A DNA stretch of 64,000 nt, taken from CAWJJM01 sp963843275 (GTDB lineage Bacteria > Acidobacteriota > Thermoanaerobaculia > Multivoradales > JBCCEF01). A program made the translations under genes and the position numbers. Every line of letters begins with the position of its first letter. Position 1 is the stretch's first letter. This document shows, piece after piece, positions 32,560 to 41,710 of the stretch. Below the pieces are notes generated by a model. The model was not told the DNA's origin, searched no databases, and saw only the letters and a list, made by a program, of their open reading frames with translations. The DNA lies in NCBI GenBank assembly GCA_963843275.1, contig CAWJJM010000006.1, positions 124,001 to 188,000 of the forward strand, written 5' to 3'.

Positions 32560-34205
32560 CGCGCCCCCCCCACGCTCCCGGGCCGCCGCCCGCGCCGTCG
32601 CCACGAGCCCCACACCAGGGCGGTCAGGACGACGAAGACGAGGCTGAGCAGCAGGCGGGTGGCGTCCTCGACCAGGGTGCGGGTCGGGGTCCCGGCGGCG
32701 TCGAACCAGCCGGCGGCGCCGACGTGGAGCACCTTGCCGATCACGCTGTCGGCGGCGAGCGGCCAGCCGTGGCCGGCCACCAGGCCGCGCATCGCCACCC
32801 CCCAGGCGTCGTCGGCGGGCTTGATCAGCGCCGCCACGAACACCGCCAGGATGAACGGCGGCGTGATCCAGCGGATGACGAAGCGGAACACGCGCGGCAC
32901 CCGCAGGTCGGCGCCGCGGGTGAGCTCCTCCCAGCCGCGCTCGATGCCGAAGATCCAGGCGAAGGCGAAGGCCTCCACGGCGCCGAACAGCACCAGGCAG
33001 AAGGTGCCCGCCCAGAAGTTGAACTCGTCGAAGGCGCCGCCGGGGAAGAGCCAGACGCAGACCAGCCCCAGCGCCGCGGTGGCGCCGCCGAAGACCAGCG
33101 ACGCACCGCGCCGGCCGACCGCGAACTCGTCCTCGAAGAAGGCCAGGATCGGCTGGCCCAGCGACAGCGAGGAGGTGATCCCGGCGAGGAACAGCAGCCC
33201 GAACCAGAAGATCCCCGCCAGCGGCGCGAACCAGCCCCAGTTGGCGAACAGCGTCGGCAGGGTGAGGAAGCCGAGGGCGAAGCCGTCGCCTCCCGTGGTC
33301 GCCTGGCGGACCGCGTCGAGCCCCAGGTACGCGGTGGCGACGGGGATCAGGATGGCGCTGCCCAGCACCACCTCCACCAGCTCGTTCATCCAACCGGCGG
33401 TGGCGGCGGCGAGCGCGATGTCCTCGTCGCGGCCCACGTAGGAGGCGTAGCAGGCGATCGACCCCACCCCCACCGAGAGGGTGAAGAACACCTGTCCCGC
33501 GGCCGCCAGCCAGGTGGTGGGATCGCCGAGCCCCGAGAGGTCGGGGCGCCAGACGAAGTCGAGGCCCACCAGCGGGCTCTCCACCACGCCGGCCACTCCC
33601 GGCGTCAGCGTCAGCCCGCGCACCGCCAGGGCGGCGGCGAAGAGCAGCAGCAGCGGCAGGCCCCACCTGGCCACCGCCTCGATGCCGCGCGCCACGCCGC
33701 GCGACAGGATCCACACGTTGAGACCCAGGGTGAGCAGGAAGAAGAACACCGCCTCCCCGGGCACGGCGAACAGCGAGCCCGCGGTGACGCCGAGGTAGCG
33801 CGGGAAGAAGGCCGCGGGGGACACGTGGTGGAAGGTGCCCACCGCCGAGTGCCAGGCGTAGGCCAGCGCCCACGACTCGATGTAGCAGTAGAAGGCCGCC
33901 ACGGCCACCTGGATGAAGAGCCCGAAGACGCCGAGGTACTTGAGCCAGCGCTGCGGCCCGAGGGCGTCGAGCACCCCGGGGGTCGAGTGCAGGCCGCGGA
34001 TGCCGCCGTGGCGCCCGATGGCCCACTCCGCCCACAGCAACGGGATGCCCATCAGCAGGAACGACACCAGGTAGGGCAACAGGAAGGCGCCGCCACCGTG
34101 CTGCGCGGCCTCGGCGGGAAAGCGCAGGAAGTTCCCCAGCCCCACGGCGCTCCCCGCCACCGCGAACACCAGCCCGACCCGCGACCGCCAGCGCTCCCCC
34201 GCCAA
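32556..34205 (-). CDS. Neurotransmitter:sodium symporter (SNF) family transporter
   Basis: The 549-residue protein has about 12 membrane segments. The family signature AGSAVGLGNFLRFPAEAAQHG lies at residues 19-39, with the sodium-site Gly-Asn. WAEWAIGRHGG and SVGVGSIACYASYVGRD mark further conserved segments. These symporters import amino acids with sodium. The TTG start is preferred: GGAGG lies seven bases upstream and the family usually starts LAGERWRSRVG-like just before the first helix; the longer frame reaches into ligA. It is divergent from ligA. Confidence 0.9.
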   Translation of the reverse strand: MAGERWRSRVGLVFAVAGSAVGLGNFLRFPAEAAQHGGGAFLLPYLVSFLLMGIPLLWAEWAIGRHGGIRGLHSTPGVLDALGPQRWLKYLGVFGLFIQVAVAAFYCYIESWALAYAWHSAVGTFHHVSPAAFFPRYLGVTAGSLFAVPGEAVFFFLLTLGLNVWILSRGVARGIEAVARWGLPLLLLFAAALAVRGLTLTPGVAGVVESPLVGLDFVWRPDLSGLGDPTTWLAAAGQVFFTLSVGVGSIACYASYVGRDEDIALAAATAGWMNELVEVVLGSAILIPVATAYLGLDAVRQATTGGDGFALGFLTLPTLFANWGWFAPLAGIFWFGLLFLAGITSSLSLGQPILAFFEDEFAVGRRGASLVFGGATAALGLVCVWLFPGGAFDEFNFWAGTFCLVLFGAVEAFAFAWIFGIERGWEELTRGADLRVPRVFRFVIRWITPPFILAVFVAALIKPADDAWGVAMRGLVAGHGWPLAADSVIGKVLHVGAAGWFDAAGTPTRTLVEDATRLLLSLVFVVLTALVWGSWRRRGRRPGSVGGAR

Positions 34206-34265
34206 ACCGCCCCCTCCGATCCGAAGTCCCCGCAGGATAGCAGCCGCGGCGCCGTCCGCCGCGCG

Positions 34266-34271
34266 TATCAT
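34266..34271 (+). promoter_or_regulatory. Leaderless-type -10 element of ligA
   Basis: TATCAT is followed by seven bases and ATG at 34279. An ATG at 34270 overlaps the hexamer and cannot be in the transcript, so this element decides the start. Confidence 0.5.
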
Positions 34272-34278
34272 GCGCGCC

Positions 34279-36351
34279 ATGACGCGAGCGGCGGCGGAGC
34301 GGATCGCGGAGCTGCGGCGGCAGATCCGGCACCACGACTACCTCTACTACGTGCGCGACGCGCCGGAGCTCTCCGACGCCGCCTACGACCGGCTCTACCG
34401 CGAGCTGGTGCGGCTCGAGGAGGAGCACCCGGAGCTGGCGACCGCGGACTCGCCCACCCGCCGGGTGGCCGGCCAACCCGTCGACGCCTTCCCCACGGTC
34501 GAGCACGCCGCGCCCATGCTGTCGCTCGACTCCGACGAGGATCCCGAGGCGCTGGCGCGCTTCGACGAGCGGGTGCGCAAGGGCCTCGAGGCCGCCGAGG
34601 TCGCCTACGTGGTCGAGCCGAAGCTCGACGGGCTGTCGATCGAGCTGGTGTACGAGGACGGCGTCCTGGTGCGCGCCGCCACCCGCGGCGACGGCCGCCG
34701 TGGCGAGGAGATCACCGCCAACGTGCGCACCATCCGCAGCGTCCCGCAACGCCTGCGCCACCCCGCGGACGACGAGCCGGCGCCGGCACCGCCCCCCTTC
34801 CTCGCCGTACGGGGCGAGGCGCTGCTGCGCCTGGGCGACTTCGAGAAGGTCAACGAGGGGCTGGTGGCGGAGGGGCGGGAGCCCTTCGCCAACCCGCGCA
34901 ACGCCGCCGCCGGCACGCTGCGCCAGCTCGACCCGCGGATCACCGCCTCGCGCAACCTGGTGCTCGAGGCCTACGACGTCCTCGCCGCCGACTGGGGCGA
35001 GCACGGGGCGCCTCCGGCCCGGCACTGGAAGCTGCTCGACGCCCTCGCCGCCTGGGGCCTGCGCGTCCACCCGCTCAAGGAGCGCGTCGGGTCGGTCGAC
35101 GGGGTCCTCGCCTTCCACGCCGATCTCGAGCGCCGCCGCGACGAGCTCGACTTCGAGATCGACGGCGTCGTGGTCAAGCTCGACGAGCTCGCCGCCCGCC
35201 AGCGCCTGGGCGCCACCTCGCGCCATCCGCGCTGGGCGTTCGCCCTCAAGTTCCCGCCGCGCAAGGAGGTCACCCGCATCGAGGGCATCCAGGCCAGCGT
35301 CGGCCGGACCGGCGTGGTGACCCCGGTGGCGCTCCTGCTGCCGGTCGAGATCGGCGGCGTCACCGTGTCGCGCGCCACCCTGCACAACCGCGAGGAGGTG
35401 GCGCGCAAGGACGTGCGGGTGGGCGACTGGGTGCGCGTGCAGCGCGCCGGCGACGTCATCCCGCAGGTGGTCGAGCGCCTGCCCGAGGACCCCCACGGCG
35501 CGACCTACGAGCGCCAGCCCGCCTGGGCGATGCCGCCGGCCTGCCCGTCGTGCGGCACGGCGCTCGTCGAGCGCGGCCCTTTCACCGTCTGCCCCAACCC
35601 CTTCGGCTGCCCCGCCCAGCTCGTCGGGCGGGTGGTCCACTTCGCCTCCCGCGACGCCCTCGACGTCGAAGGGCTGGGCGACGAGACCGCGAAGCTCCTC
35701 GTCGACCGCGGCCTGGTGGCCGACCTCGCCGACCTCTTCGACCTCGGCGCCGGGCAGCTCGCCGAGCTGCCGGGCTTCGCCGAGCTGTCGGCGCGCAACC
35801 TGGTGGCCGGCCTGGAGCGCTCCTCGCGGGCGGACCTGGACCGCTTCCTCTACGGGCTCGGCATCCCCGAGGTGGGCACCGCGACCGCCCGCGACCTGGC
35901 GCGCCACTTCGGGACCCTGGCGGCGCTGCGCGCCGCGTCCGAGGAGGCGCTGCAGGAGGTGCCCGGGGTGGGCCCGCGGATGGCCGAGCAGATCCGCGGC
36001 TTCTTCGCCGAGGAGCGCAACACCGCGGTGCTCGACGCCCTGCTCGACGGCCGCGTCACGCTGGTCGAGACCGAGCCGGCGCCGGTGGCCCCCGCGGGCG
36101 CCCTCGCCGGCAAGCGCTTCGTCTTCACCGGCGCGCTGGACTCGATGAGCCGCCGCGAGGCTCAGGAGCTCGTCTCCCGCCACGGCGCCCGCGCCACGGG
36201 ATCGGTGTCGAAGTCCACCGACTACCTCGTGGCCGGCGCCGAGCCCGGCTCGAAGCTCGACGACGCCCGTGGGCACGGCGTGACCGTCCTCGACGAACGC
36301 GCCTTCCTCGAGCTCCTCGCAGAGGCGGGGATCGAACCGCCGGCAGGGTGA
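34279..36351 (+). CDS. ligA: NAD-dependent DNA ligase
   Basis: LigA seals nicks in replication and repair using NAD. The 690-residue protein has the adenylation Lys115 in VEPKLDGLSIEL, a number identical to E. coli LigA with this start. The oligonucleotide-binding fold (ISRATLHNREE-like, here VSRATLHNREEV), a Cys4 zinc finger (CPSCGTALVERGPFTVCPNP and the next GCPAQ), helix-hairpin-helix repeats (EVPGVGPRMAEQIR) and a C-terminal BRCT domain (AGKRFVFTGALDSMSRREAQ) follow. All parts are intact. No Shine-Dalgarno is present. Confidence 0.97.
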   Translation: MTRAAAERIAELRRQIRHHDYLYYVRDAPELSDAAYDRLYRELVRLEEEHPELATADSPTRRVAGQPVDAFPTVEHAAPMLSLDSDEDPEALARFDERVRKGLEAAEVAYVVEPKLDGLSIELVYEDGVLVRAATRGDGRRGEEITANVRTIRSVPQRLRHPADDEPAPAPPPFLAVRGEALLRLGDFEKVNEGLVAEGREPFANPRNAAAGTLRQLDPRITASRNLVLEAYDVLAADWGEHGAPPARHWKLLDALAAWGLRVHPLKERVGSVDGVLAFHADLERRRDELDFEIDGVVVKLDELAARQRLGATSRHPRWAFALKFPPRKEVTRIEGIQASVGRTGVVTPVALLLPVEIGGVTVSRATLHNREEVARKDVRVGDWVRVQRAGDVIPQVVERLPEDPHGATYERQPAWAMPPACPSCGTALVERGPFTVCPNPFGCPAQLVGRVVHFASRDALDVEGLGDETAKLLVDRGLVADLADLFDLGAGQLAELPGFAELSARNLVAGLERSSRADLDRFLYGLGIPEVGTATARDLARHFGTLAALRAASEEALQEVPGVGPRMAEQIRGFFAEERNTAVLDALLDGRVTLVETEPAPVAPAGALAGKRFVFTGALDSMSRREAQELVSRHGARATGSVSKSTDYLVAGAEPGSKLDDARGHGVTVLDERAFLELLAEAGIEPPAG

Positions 36352-36511
36352 CGCCCCGGCGGCGGCACCAGCCGACCCGCCGGACGGCCGACTCCCCGGC
36401 CCCGGTCGGCGCCGGGCACTGGCCGTCCTGCTCCTCCGCGATCCCGCGATCCTGCCCCGACGACCGCAGCAGATCGCCGCCGCCTGAGCGTTCCGGCCCT
36501 CCCGGGCCTGC

Positions 36512-36517
36512 TAGCAT
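36512..36517 (+). promoter_or_regulatory. Extended -10 element of the E1 dehydrogenase gene
   Basis: TGCTAGCAT carries the TG of an extended -10 before TAGCAT. The predicted start site near 36524 leaves a leader with GGAG ten bases before the ATG. The 193 bases after ligA hold no other gene. Confidence 0.45.
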
Positions 36518-36544
36518 CGCCGGCTGGACCGGAGACCTTCGGGG

Positions 36545-39043
36545 ATGGCGGAGACCACCAGCACGGAACCCGGCGTGGACGCGCTCGGGGCGCGCTTCGG
36601 GGCGTTCGTGGCGGAGCGCTTCCCGTTCGCCGTGGACCTGGCGACCGAGGCGCTCGAGGCGGCGCTCGGCGACCGCGGCGAGCCGGCCGACGCGGCGGCG
36701 ACCGAGTCGCTGCGGCCGCGGTTCGCCGAGGAGCTCGCGGCGCGGGTCGACCCCGGGGCATGGCCGCGTCTGCCGGAGACGACGCCGGGGGTGGCGGCCG
36801 CCGACCGGCTGCGGGCCGCGGCCGCCGAGCTGGCCGACGCCTGCGACGGCTTCCTGGCGCGCGCGGCGATCGCCGCCTCGCTGTCGGACGACGAGCGGCG
36901 CGAGATGCTCTGGGGCATGGTGCTCACCCGTGCCGTCGACAACCGGCTCAAGGCGCTGTTCACCGGCGGCGAGGTGCGCTGGGGGGAGAAGGCGTTCCAG
37001 GGCAAGGGCTTCCGCTCGCTCGGGCAGGAGGCGATCTACGCCGCGCCGCTGCGCCTGCGCCGCGGCCCGGCCTGGCGCGGCGAGGACGGATCCTGGCGCG
37101 GCGACGTCGTGGCGCCGGTGATCCGGGACGCCGGGGCGGCGCTGGCGATGCGCCCCGAGCCGGAGACCGTGCGCCGCCTGCTCAACGCCCAGATGGGCAA
37201 GGCCGGCCCCCCGATGGACGGCCGGGACCTCCACATCGGCGACTTCGACCACGGGGTGCTGCCGCCGGCGGCGCCGCTGTCGATCGCCACCGCCACCGTC
37301 GCCGGGCTGGCCTTCGCCTTCCAGCGTCAGGATCCCCCGGGGAGCGGCCGGGTGGCGGTGTCCTTCCTCGGCGAGGGGGGCACCTCGCTCGGCGAGTGGC
37401 ACGAGGCGATCAACCTGTGCGCCGCCCGCCGGCTGCCGGCGATCTTCTGCGTCGAGAACAACCAGACGGCGCTGTCGACGCCGGTGGGAGAGCAGTCGGC
37501 GGTGCGGGTGTTCGCCGACAAGGCGGCCGGGTACGGCATCCCCGGCATCACCCTCGACGGCACCGATCCCGAGGCGATCGCCGCCGCCTTCGCCTGGGCC
37601 GCGGAACGGGCCCGCGGCGGCCGCGGCCCCACGCTGATCGAGCTGGTGGCGATGCGCATGTGCGGCCACGCCCACCACGACGACATGCTCTACCTGGGGC
37701 GCGACCCGCAGCCGGGCTGGGGGTACCCCGAGCTCACCGCCGGCGGCTACGCCGACCCCGCGGCCTGGGAGACCTGGGCCGCCCGCGACCCCATCGCCAC
37801 CTACGCCCGGCGCCTCGAAGCGGCCGGGACGATCGCGGGCGACGAGCTCGAGCGCCTGCGGGCGGCCGCCGTGGAGGTGGTGGAGGCCGAGGCCCGGGCG
37901 GTGATCGCCGCCCCCTGGCCGGCGGCCGAGCGCGCCGGCGAGGGGGTCTGGCGTCAGGGCGCGCCGGCGTGCCGGGTCGAGGTCCTGGAGGAGCGCTCGC
38001 TGCCCGCGGCCGGCGCCTTCCCCGCCCTGCCGCCACTCGAGCCCGGCCTCCCCTTCGCGGCGGACGGCCGCACCTTCCTGGAGGCGGTCATGCTGGGGGT
38101 CGGCGACGCCCTCGACGCCGACCCGCGGGTGTTCGTCTACGGCGAGGACGTCGGCGGCGCCTACGGCAACGCCTTCCTGCTGCTCCGGCCGCTCCTCGAC
38201 GAGCACCGCGACCGGCTGGTCAACTCGCCCCTTTCGGAGGGCGGCATCCTCGGGGTCTGCGTCGGCGCGGCGCTGGCGGGGGAGCGGCCGATCGGCGAGA
38301 TGCAGTTCAACGACTTCGTGGCCACCGGCTTCAACCAACTGGTCAACAACGCCGCCAAGATCCACTACCGCTGGGGCGCCGCCGTCCCGATGGTGGTGCG
38401 CATGCCCTGGGGCGGCCTGCGCTCGGCGGGGCCCTACCACTCGCAGAACACCGAGGCCTGGTTCTACCGCACCCCGGGGTTGAAGATCGCCGTCCCCTCG
38501 ACCCCCGAGGACGCCCGCGCCCTGCTGGCCGCCGCGGTGGCCGACCCCGACCCGGTCCTCTACTACGAGCACATCGCGCTCTACCGCGACCCGCGCATCA
38601 AGCAGCGCCTGCCCGACGCGGCGCCGGCGCCCCTGCCGTTGGGCCGCGCCGCGCTGCGCCGGGGCGGCTCCGACCTCGCCATCGTCTCCTGGGGCGCCTA
38701 CGTCCACGTCGCCCGGCGGGTGGCCGCGCGCCTGGCGGCCGACGGCGTCGAAGCAACGGTCCTCGACCTGCGCAGCCTGGTCCCGCTCGACCGGGCGGCC
38801 CTGCTCGCCGTCGCCCGCCACACCGGCAAGGTCCTGATCGTCCACGAGGACACCCGCACCGGCTCGGTCGGCGAGAGCCTGGCGGCGATCGTCCAGGAGG
38901 AGGCCTTCGAGTTCCTCGACGCGCCGGTGCGGATCGTCGGGGCGCTCGACACCCCGGTGCCGTACGCACCCCCGCTGGAGGCGGCGTTCCTCCCCGGCGA
39001 GGACGTGGTGGAACGGGCGGCCCGCCGGCTGGCCGCCTACTGA
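36545..39043 (+). CDS. Fused alpha-beta E1 component of a 2-oxoacid dehydrogenase (branched-chain/pyruvate type)
   Basis: The 832-residue enzyme joins both E1 chains. The alpha half (about 110-430) has the thiamine diphosphate motif FLGEGGTSLGEWHEAINLCA ending in VENNQTALST, and MCGHAHHDDMLYLGRD. The beta half (495-832) has VYGEDVGGAYGNAF, NSPLSEGGILGVCVGAALAG and VPSTPEDARALLAAA. It decarboxylates a 2-oxoacid and passes the acyl group to a lipoyl E2, which is not in this window. The first 100 residues are a helical Ala/Arg-rich extension. Branched-chain 2-oxoacids are the likeliest substrate from fused relatives; pyruvate cannot be ruled out. Confidence 0.9.
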   Translation: MAETTSTEPGVDALGARFGAFVAERFPFAVDLATEALEAALGDRGEPADAAATESLRPRFAEELAARVDPGAWPRLPETTPGVAAADRLRAAAAELADACDGFLARAAIAASLSDDERREMLWGMVLTRAVDNRLKALFTGGEVRWGEKAFQGKGFRSLGQEAIYAAPLRLRRGPAWRGEDGSWRGDVVAPVIRDAGAALAMRPEPETVRRLLNAQMGKAGPPMDGRDLHIGDFDHGVLPPAAPLSIATATVAGLAFAFQRQDPPGSGRVAVSFLGEGGTSLGEWHEAINLCAARRLPAIFCVENNQTALSTPVGEQSAVRVFADKAAGYGIPGITLDGTDPEAIAAAFAWAAERARGGRGPTLIELVAMRMCGHAHHDDMLYLGRDPQPGWGYPELTAGGYADPAAWETWAARDPIATYARRLEAAGTIAGDELERLRAAAVEVVEAEARAVIAAPWPAAERAGEGVWRQGAPACRVEVLEERSLPAAGAFPALPPLEPGLPFAADGRTFLEAVMLGVGDALDADPRVFVYGEDVGGAYGNAFLLLRPLLDEHRDRLVNSPLSEGGILGVCVGAALAGERPIGEMQFNDFVATGFNQLVNNAAKIHYRWGAAVPMVVRMPWGGLRSAGPYHSQNTEAWFYRTPGLKIAVPSTPEDARALLAAAVADPDPVLYYEHIALYRDPRIKQRLPDAAPAPLPLGRAALRRGGSDLAIVSWGAYVHVARRVAARLAADGVEATVLDLRSLVPLDRAALLAVARHTGKVLIVHEDTRTGSVGESLAAIVQEEAFEFLDAPVRIVGALDTPVPYAPPLEAAFLPGEDVVERAARRLAAY

Positions 39044-39077
39044 GCCGCGCGCGCGGCGCGGCCCGGCGGGCAGGCCG

Positions 39078-39452
39078 CTACCCGGGTCCCGCGGACCTCG
39101 CCGGCGGCGGCGGTGAGGGCGACCGCGCCCTCCCCCGGCCGAGGCGGCGCTCCAGCCGGCCGGCGAGGCACCACAGACCGCAGCCGGCGAGGAGGAACGG
39201 CGCGCCGGTGTACAGCAGGACCGCGGCGTCCGAGCGCAGGTCCTTGGGGGCATGCGCCACCGCGTAGCCGAACCAGACGGAGGCGACCGCGGCGAGCAGC
39301 GCGAGAACGGTCCCGAAGCCGAGGAGCGCCACCAGGGCGAGGCGCCCCCGGCGGGCGCGGGCGGCGCGCGCCGCGAAGGCGACCCACCGCGCGCCGACCG
39401 CGAGCGCGACGAGCGGCAGCGTCGCGGCGAAGGCCAGGAGGAGCGGTCGCAA
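39078..39452 (-). CDS. Small membrane protein of unknown function
   Basis: The 124-residue frame has three hydrophobic segments (LLLAFAATLPLVALAVGA; LALVALLGFGTVLALLAAVA; VLLYTGAPFLLAGCGLWCLA) and an Arg/Pro-rich tail. It uses TTG as start with no clear Shine-Dalgarno. Third-position GC is high, which supports coding. I recognise no family. The gap on each side (39044-39077, 39453-39693) shows no further gene. Confidence 0.5.
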   Translation of the reverse strand: MRPLLLAFAATLPLVALAVGARWVAFAARAARARRGRLALVALLGFGTVLALLAAVASVWFGYAVAHAPKDLRSDAAVLLYTGAPFLLAGCGLWCLAGRLERRLGRGRARSPSPPPPARSAGPG

Positions 39453-39681
39453 GGTCTCTGTGCCCGGTGCGAGATCGCCACCGGGCCCCCGGGGTGAGCC
39501 TCCGGAGGCCCTCGCCGCCCACCGGAACCGCGCCGAGCCGGTGCGCCAGCGCCTGCCGACGATCCGTTCCAGCCTACACCCGGGCGCCGCGGCGCCGGGC
39601 CCGCGTCGTGGGCTCGAGGGTCCTCGCCGCGCAGGCCGGCGGCGGGGCGCCGTTTCCCGGCGGCAGGGCGGCCGCCTCCGC

Positions 39682-39687
39682 TACCAT
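39682..39687 (+). promoter_or_regulatory. Leaderless-type -10 element of the DNA polymerase X gene
   Basis: TACCAT is followed by six bases (CTCGCC) and GTG at 39694. It fixes the start at this GTG; upstream in-frame residues would precede the transcript. Confidence 0.5.
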
Positions 39688-39693
39688 CTCGCC

Positions 39694-41418
39694 GTGGACA
39701 ACCCGGCCATCGCCCGCACCCTCGCCGAGGTGGCGGACCTGCTGGAGATCGAGGGCGCGAACCCGTTCCGCATCCGCGCCTACCGCAACGCCGTGCGGAC
39801 CGTGGAGAGCCAGACCGAGCCGCTGGCGCGCTGGGTCGGGGAGGGGCGGGACCTGACCGCGCTGGCCGGGATCGGCAAGGAGATGGCGCGGCACGTCGAG
39901 GAGATGTGCCGCACCGGCCGGCTGGCGCTGCGCGACGAGATGGCGGCCCGGGTGCCGCCCGGTCTGGCGGCCGTGATGCGGCTCCCCGGGGTCGGTCCCA
40001 AGCGCGCCGAGCGGCTGTGGCACGAGCTCGGGGTCGACTCGGTGGAGGCGCTGGCGGCGGCCGCCGGCGAGGGGCGGGTGCGGGGGCTCTCCGGCTTCGG
40101 CGCGCGCAGCGAGGAGAAGATCCTCGCCGCGATCGCCACTTGGCGCGAGCACGCGGCGCGGCTGCGGATCGACCGCGCCGACCGGCAGGTGGCCCCGCTG
40201 CTGGCCACCCTCGGCGCCGTCCCGGGGGTCGCCCGCCTGGAGGCGGCCGGCTCCTACCGGCGGCGGCGCGAGACGGTCGGCGACCTCGACCTGCTGGCGG
40301 TGGCCGAGCCGCCGGAGGCCGCGGCGGCGATCGGCGCCGCCTTCCGCGCCTACCCGCAGGTCGCAGCGGTGACGATGGCCGGCGACACCCGCAGCGCGGT
40401 GCGGCTGGGATCCGGCATCGCGGTCGACCTCCGCGTCGTGCCGCCGCAGTCGTGGGGCGCGGCGCTGATCTGGTTCACCGGCTCGAAGGAGCACAACGTG
40501 CGGCTCCGCCAGCGGGCGCTGGAGCGCGGCCTCCGGCTCTCGGAATACGGCCTGTTCCGCGGCGAGGAGCGGGTGGCGGGGGCCGACGAGGCGGAGGTCT
40601 ACGCGGCCCTCGGCCTCGCCTTCGTCCCTCCCGAGCTGCGCGAGGACCGCGGCGAGCTCGCCGCCGCCGCGCGCGGCGCGCTGCCCCGCCTCGTCGAGCT
40701 CGCCGACCTCCGCGGCGACCTCCAGATGCACTCCACCTGGTCCGACGGCCGGGCCTCCGTCGAGACCATGCTGACGGCCTGCGCGGCGCGCGGCTACGAG
40801 TACTTCGCCCTCACCGACCATTCCCAGGCGCTGCCGATGATCGGCGGGCTGGACGGCCCCCGGCTGCGCCTGCAGTGGGCGGAGATCGCGGCGGTGACGG
40901 CGCGCCACCCGGAGATCCGGCTGCTGCGCTCGCTCGAGGTCGACATCCTGGCCGACGGCGCCCTCGACCTGGCCGACGACCTGCTGGCGGAGCTCGACCT
41001 GGTGGTGGTCTCGATCCACTCCCGCTTCGACCTGCCCGCGGCCGAGCAGACCGCCCGCATCCTGCGCGCCGTCGCCCACCCGGAGGTCGACGTGCTCGCG
41101 CACCCCACCGGCCGCCGGCTCGGCGTGCGCCGCGAGATGGCCTTCGACCTCGACGCCGTGCTCGCGGCCTGCGCCGAGCACCGGGTGGCGGTCGAGCTCA
41201 ACGCCTCGCCCGAGCGTCTCGACCTGCGCGACGCGCACCTGGTGCGCGCCCGCGAGCTGGGCGTCCCCGTGGTGATCTCGACCGATGCCCACGCGCCGCG
41301 CGGACTCGACCTGATGCGCTACGGCGTCGAGCAGGCGCGGCGCGCCGGCCTCGAGCCGCGGCACGTCCTCAACACCCGCCCGCTCGCCGACCTGCTGGCG
41401 TGGCTCGCCGGCGATTGA
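39694..41418 (+). CDS. polX: DNA polymerase/3'-5' exonuclease PolX
   Basis: The 574-residue protein has the bacterial PolX layout. Residues 1-90 form an 8-kDa-like domain (NPFRIRAYRNAVRTVES, LAGIGKEMARHVEEM). A helix-hairpin-helix follows (LPGVGPKRAERLW). The polymerase domain has AGSYRRRRETVGDLDLL with metal-binding Asp pair, and WFTGSKEHNVRLR. A C-terminal PHP exonuclease domain (about 345-574) shows DLQMHSTWSDGRAS, LTDHSQALPM and HPTGRRLGVR. It fills short gaps in base excision repair. Length matches the family. Confidence 0.95.
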   Translation: MDNPAIARTLAEVADLLEIEGANPFRIRAYRNAVRTVESQTEPLARWVGEGRDLTALAGIGKEMARHVEEMCRTGRLALRDEMAARVPPGLAAVMRLPGVGPKRAERLWHELGVDSVEALAAAAGEGRVRGLSGFGARSEEKILAAIATWREHAARLRIDRADRQVAPLLATLGAVPGVARLEAAGSYRRRRETVGDLDLLAVAEPPEAAAAIGAAFRAYPQVAAVTMAGDTRSAVRLGSGIAVDLRVVPPQSWGAALIWFTGSKEHNVRLRQRALERGLRLSEYGLFRGEERVAGADEAEVYAALGLAFVPPELREDRGELAAAARGALPRLVELADLRGDLQMHSTWSDGRASVETMLTACAARGYEYFALTDHSQALPMIGGLDGPRLRLQWAEIAAVTARHPEIRLLRSLEVDILADGALDLADDLLAELDLVVVSIHSRFDLPAAEQTARILRAVAHPEVDVLAHPTGRRLGVRREMAFDLDAVLAACAEHRVAVELNASPERLDLRDAHLVRARELGVPVVISTDAHAPRGLDLMRYGVEQARRAGLEPRHVLNTRPLADLLAWLAGD

Positions 41419-41514
41419 GGCACCGGTCCGGAGCGGGGCTCGCGGCCCGCCGCGGGGGCAGCGCCGCGGCGCGCGCCGCTCCGCCCCGTGCTAGATTGAA
41501 GGACCCGGTGGTGC

Positions 41515-41682
41515 ATGAACCGACGTGAGCTCATCGCCCGCGGCGCCTCCGCCGGCGGGATCGAAGCCGAACCGCCCGCCGTGCTGCGCGCCGTCGTCCG
41601 CGGCTGCCTCGAGGAGCGGATGGAGCGGCGCCGCGAGGTGCTCGACACGATCGACGCGCGCGGCGGGGAGAGCGTCCGGTGA
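41515..41682 (+). CDS. Small protein of unknown function (55 residues)
   Basis: The frame begins MNRRELIARGASAGG and has an amphipathic, charged helix (LRAVVRGCLEERMERRREVL). Almost every third codon position is G or C, as in real genes here. An extended -10, TGCTAGATT, lies at 41489-41497. There is no good Shine-Dalgarno. It lies 28 bases before the CheB-CheR gene and could be co-transcribed. No homologue recognised. Confidence 0.45.
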   Translation: MNRRELIARGASAGGIEAEPPAVLRAVVRGCLEERMERRREVLDTIDARGGESVR

Positions 41683-41710
41683 ACCCCCGCCGCCGGCGCC
41701 GAGAGGCCCC

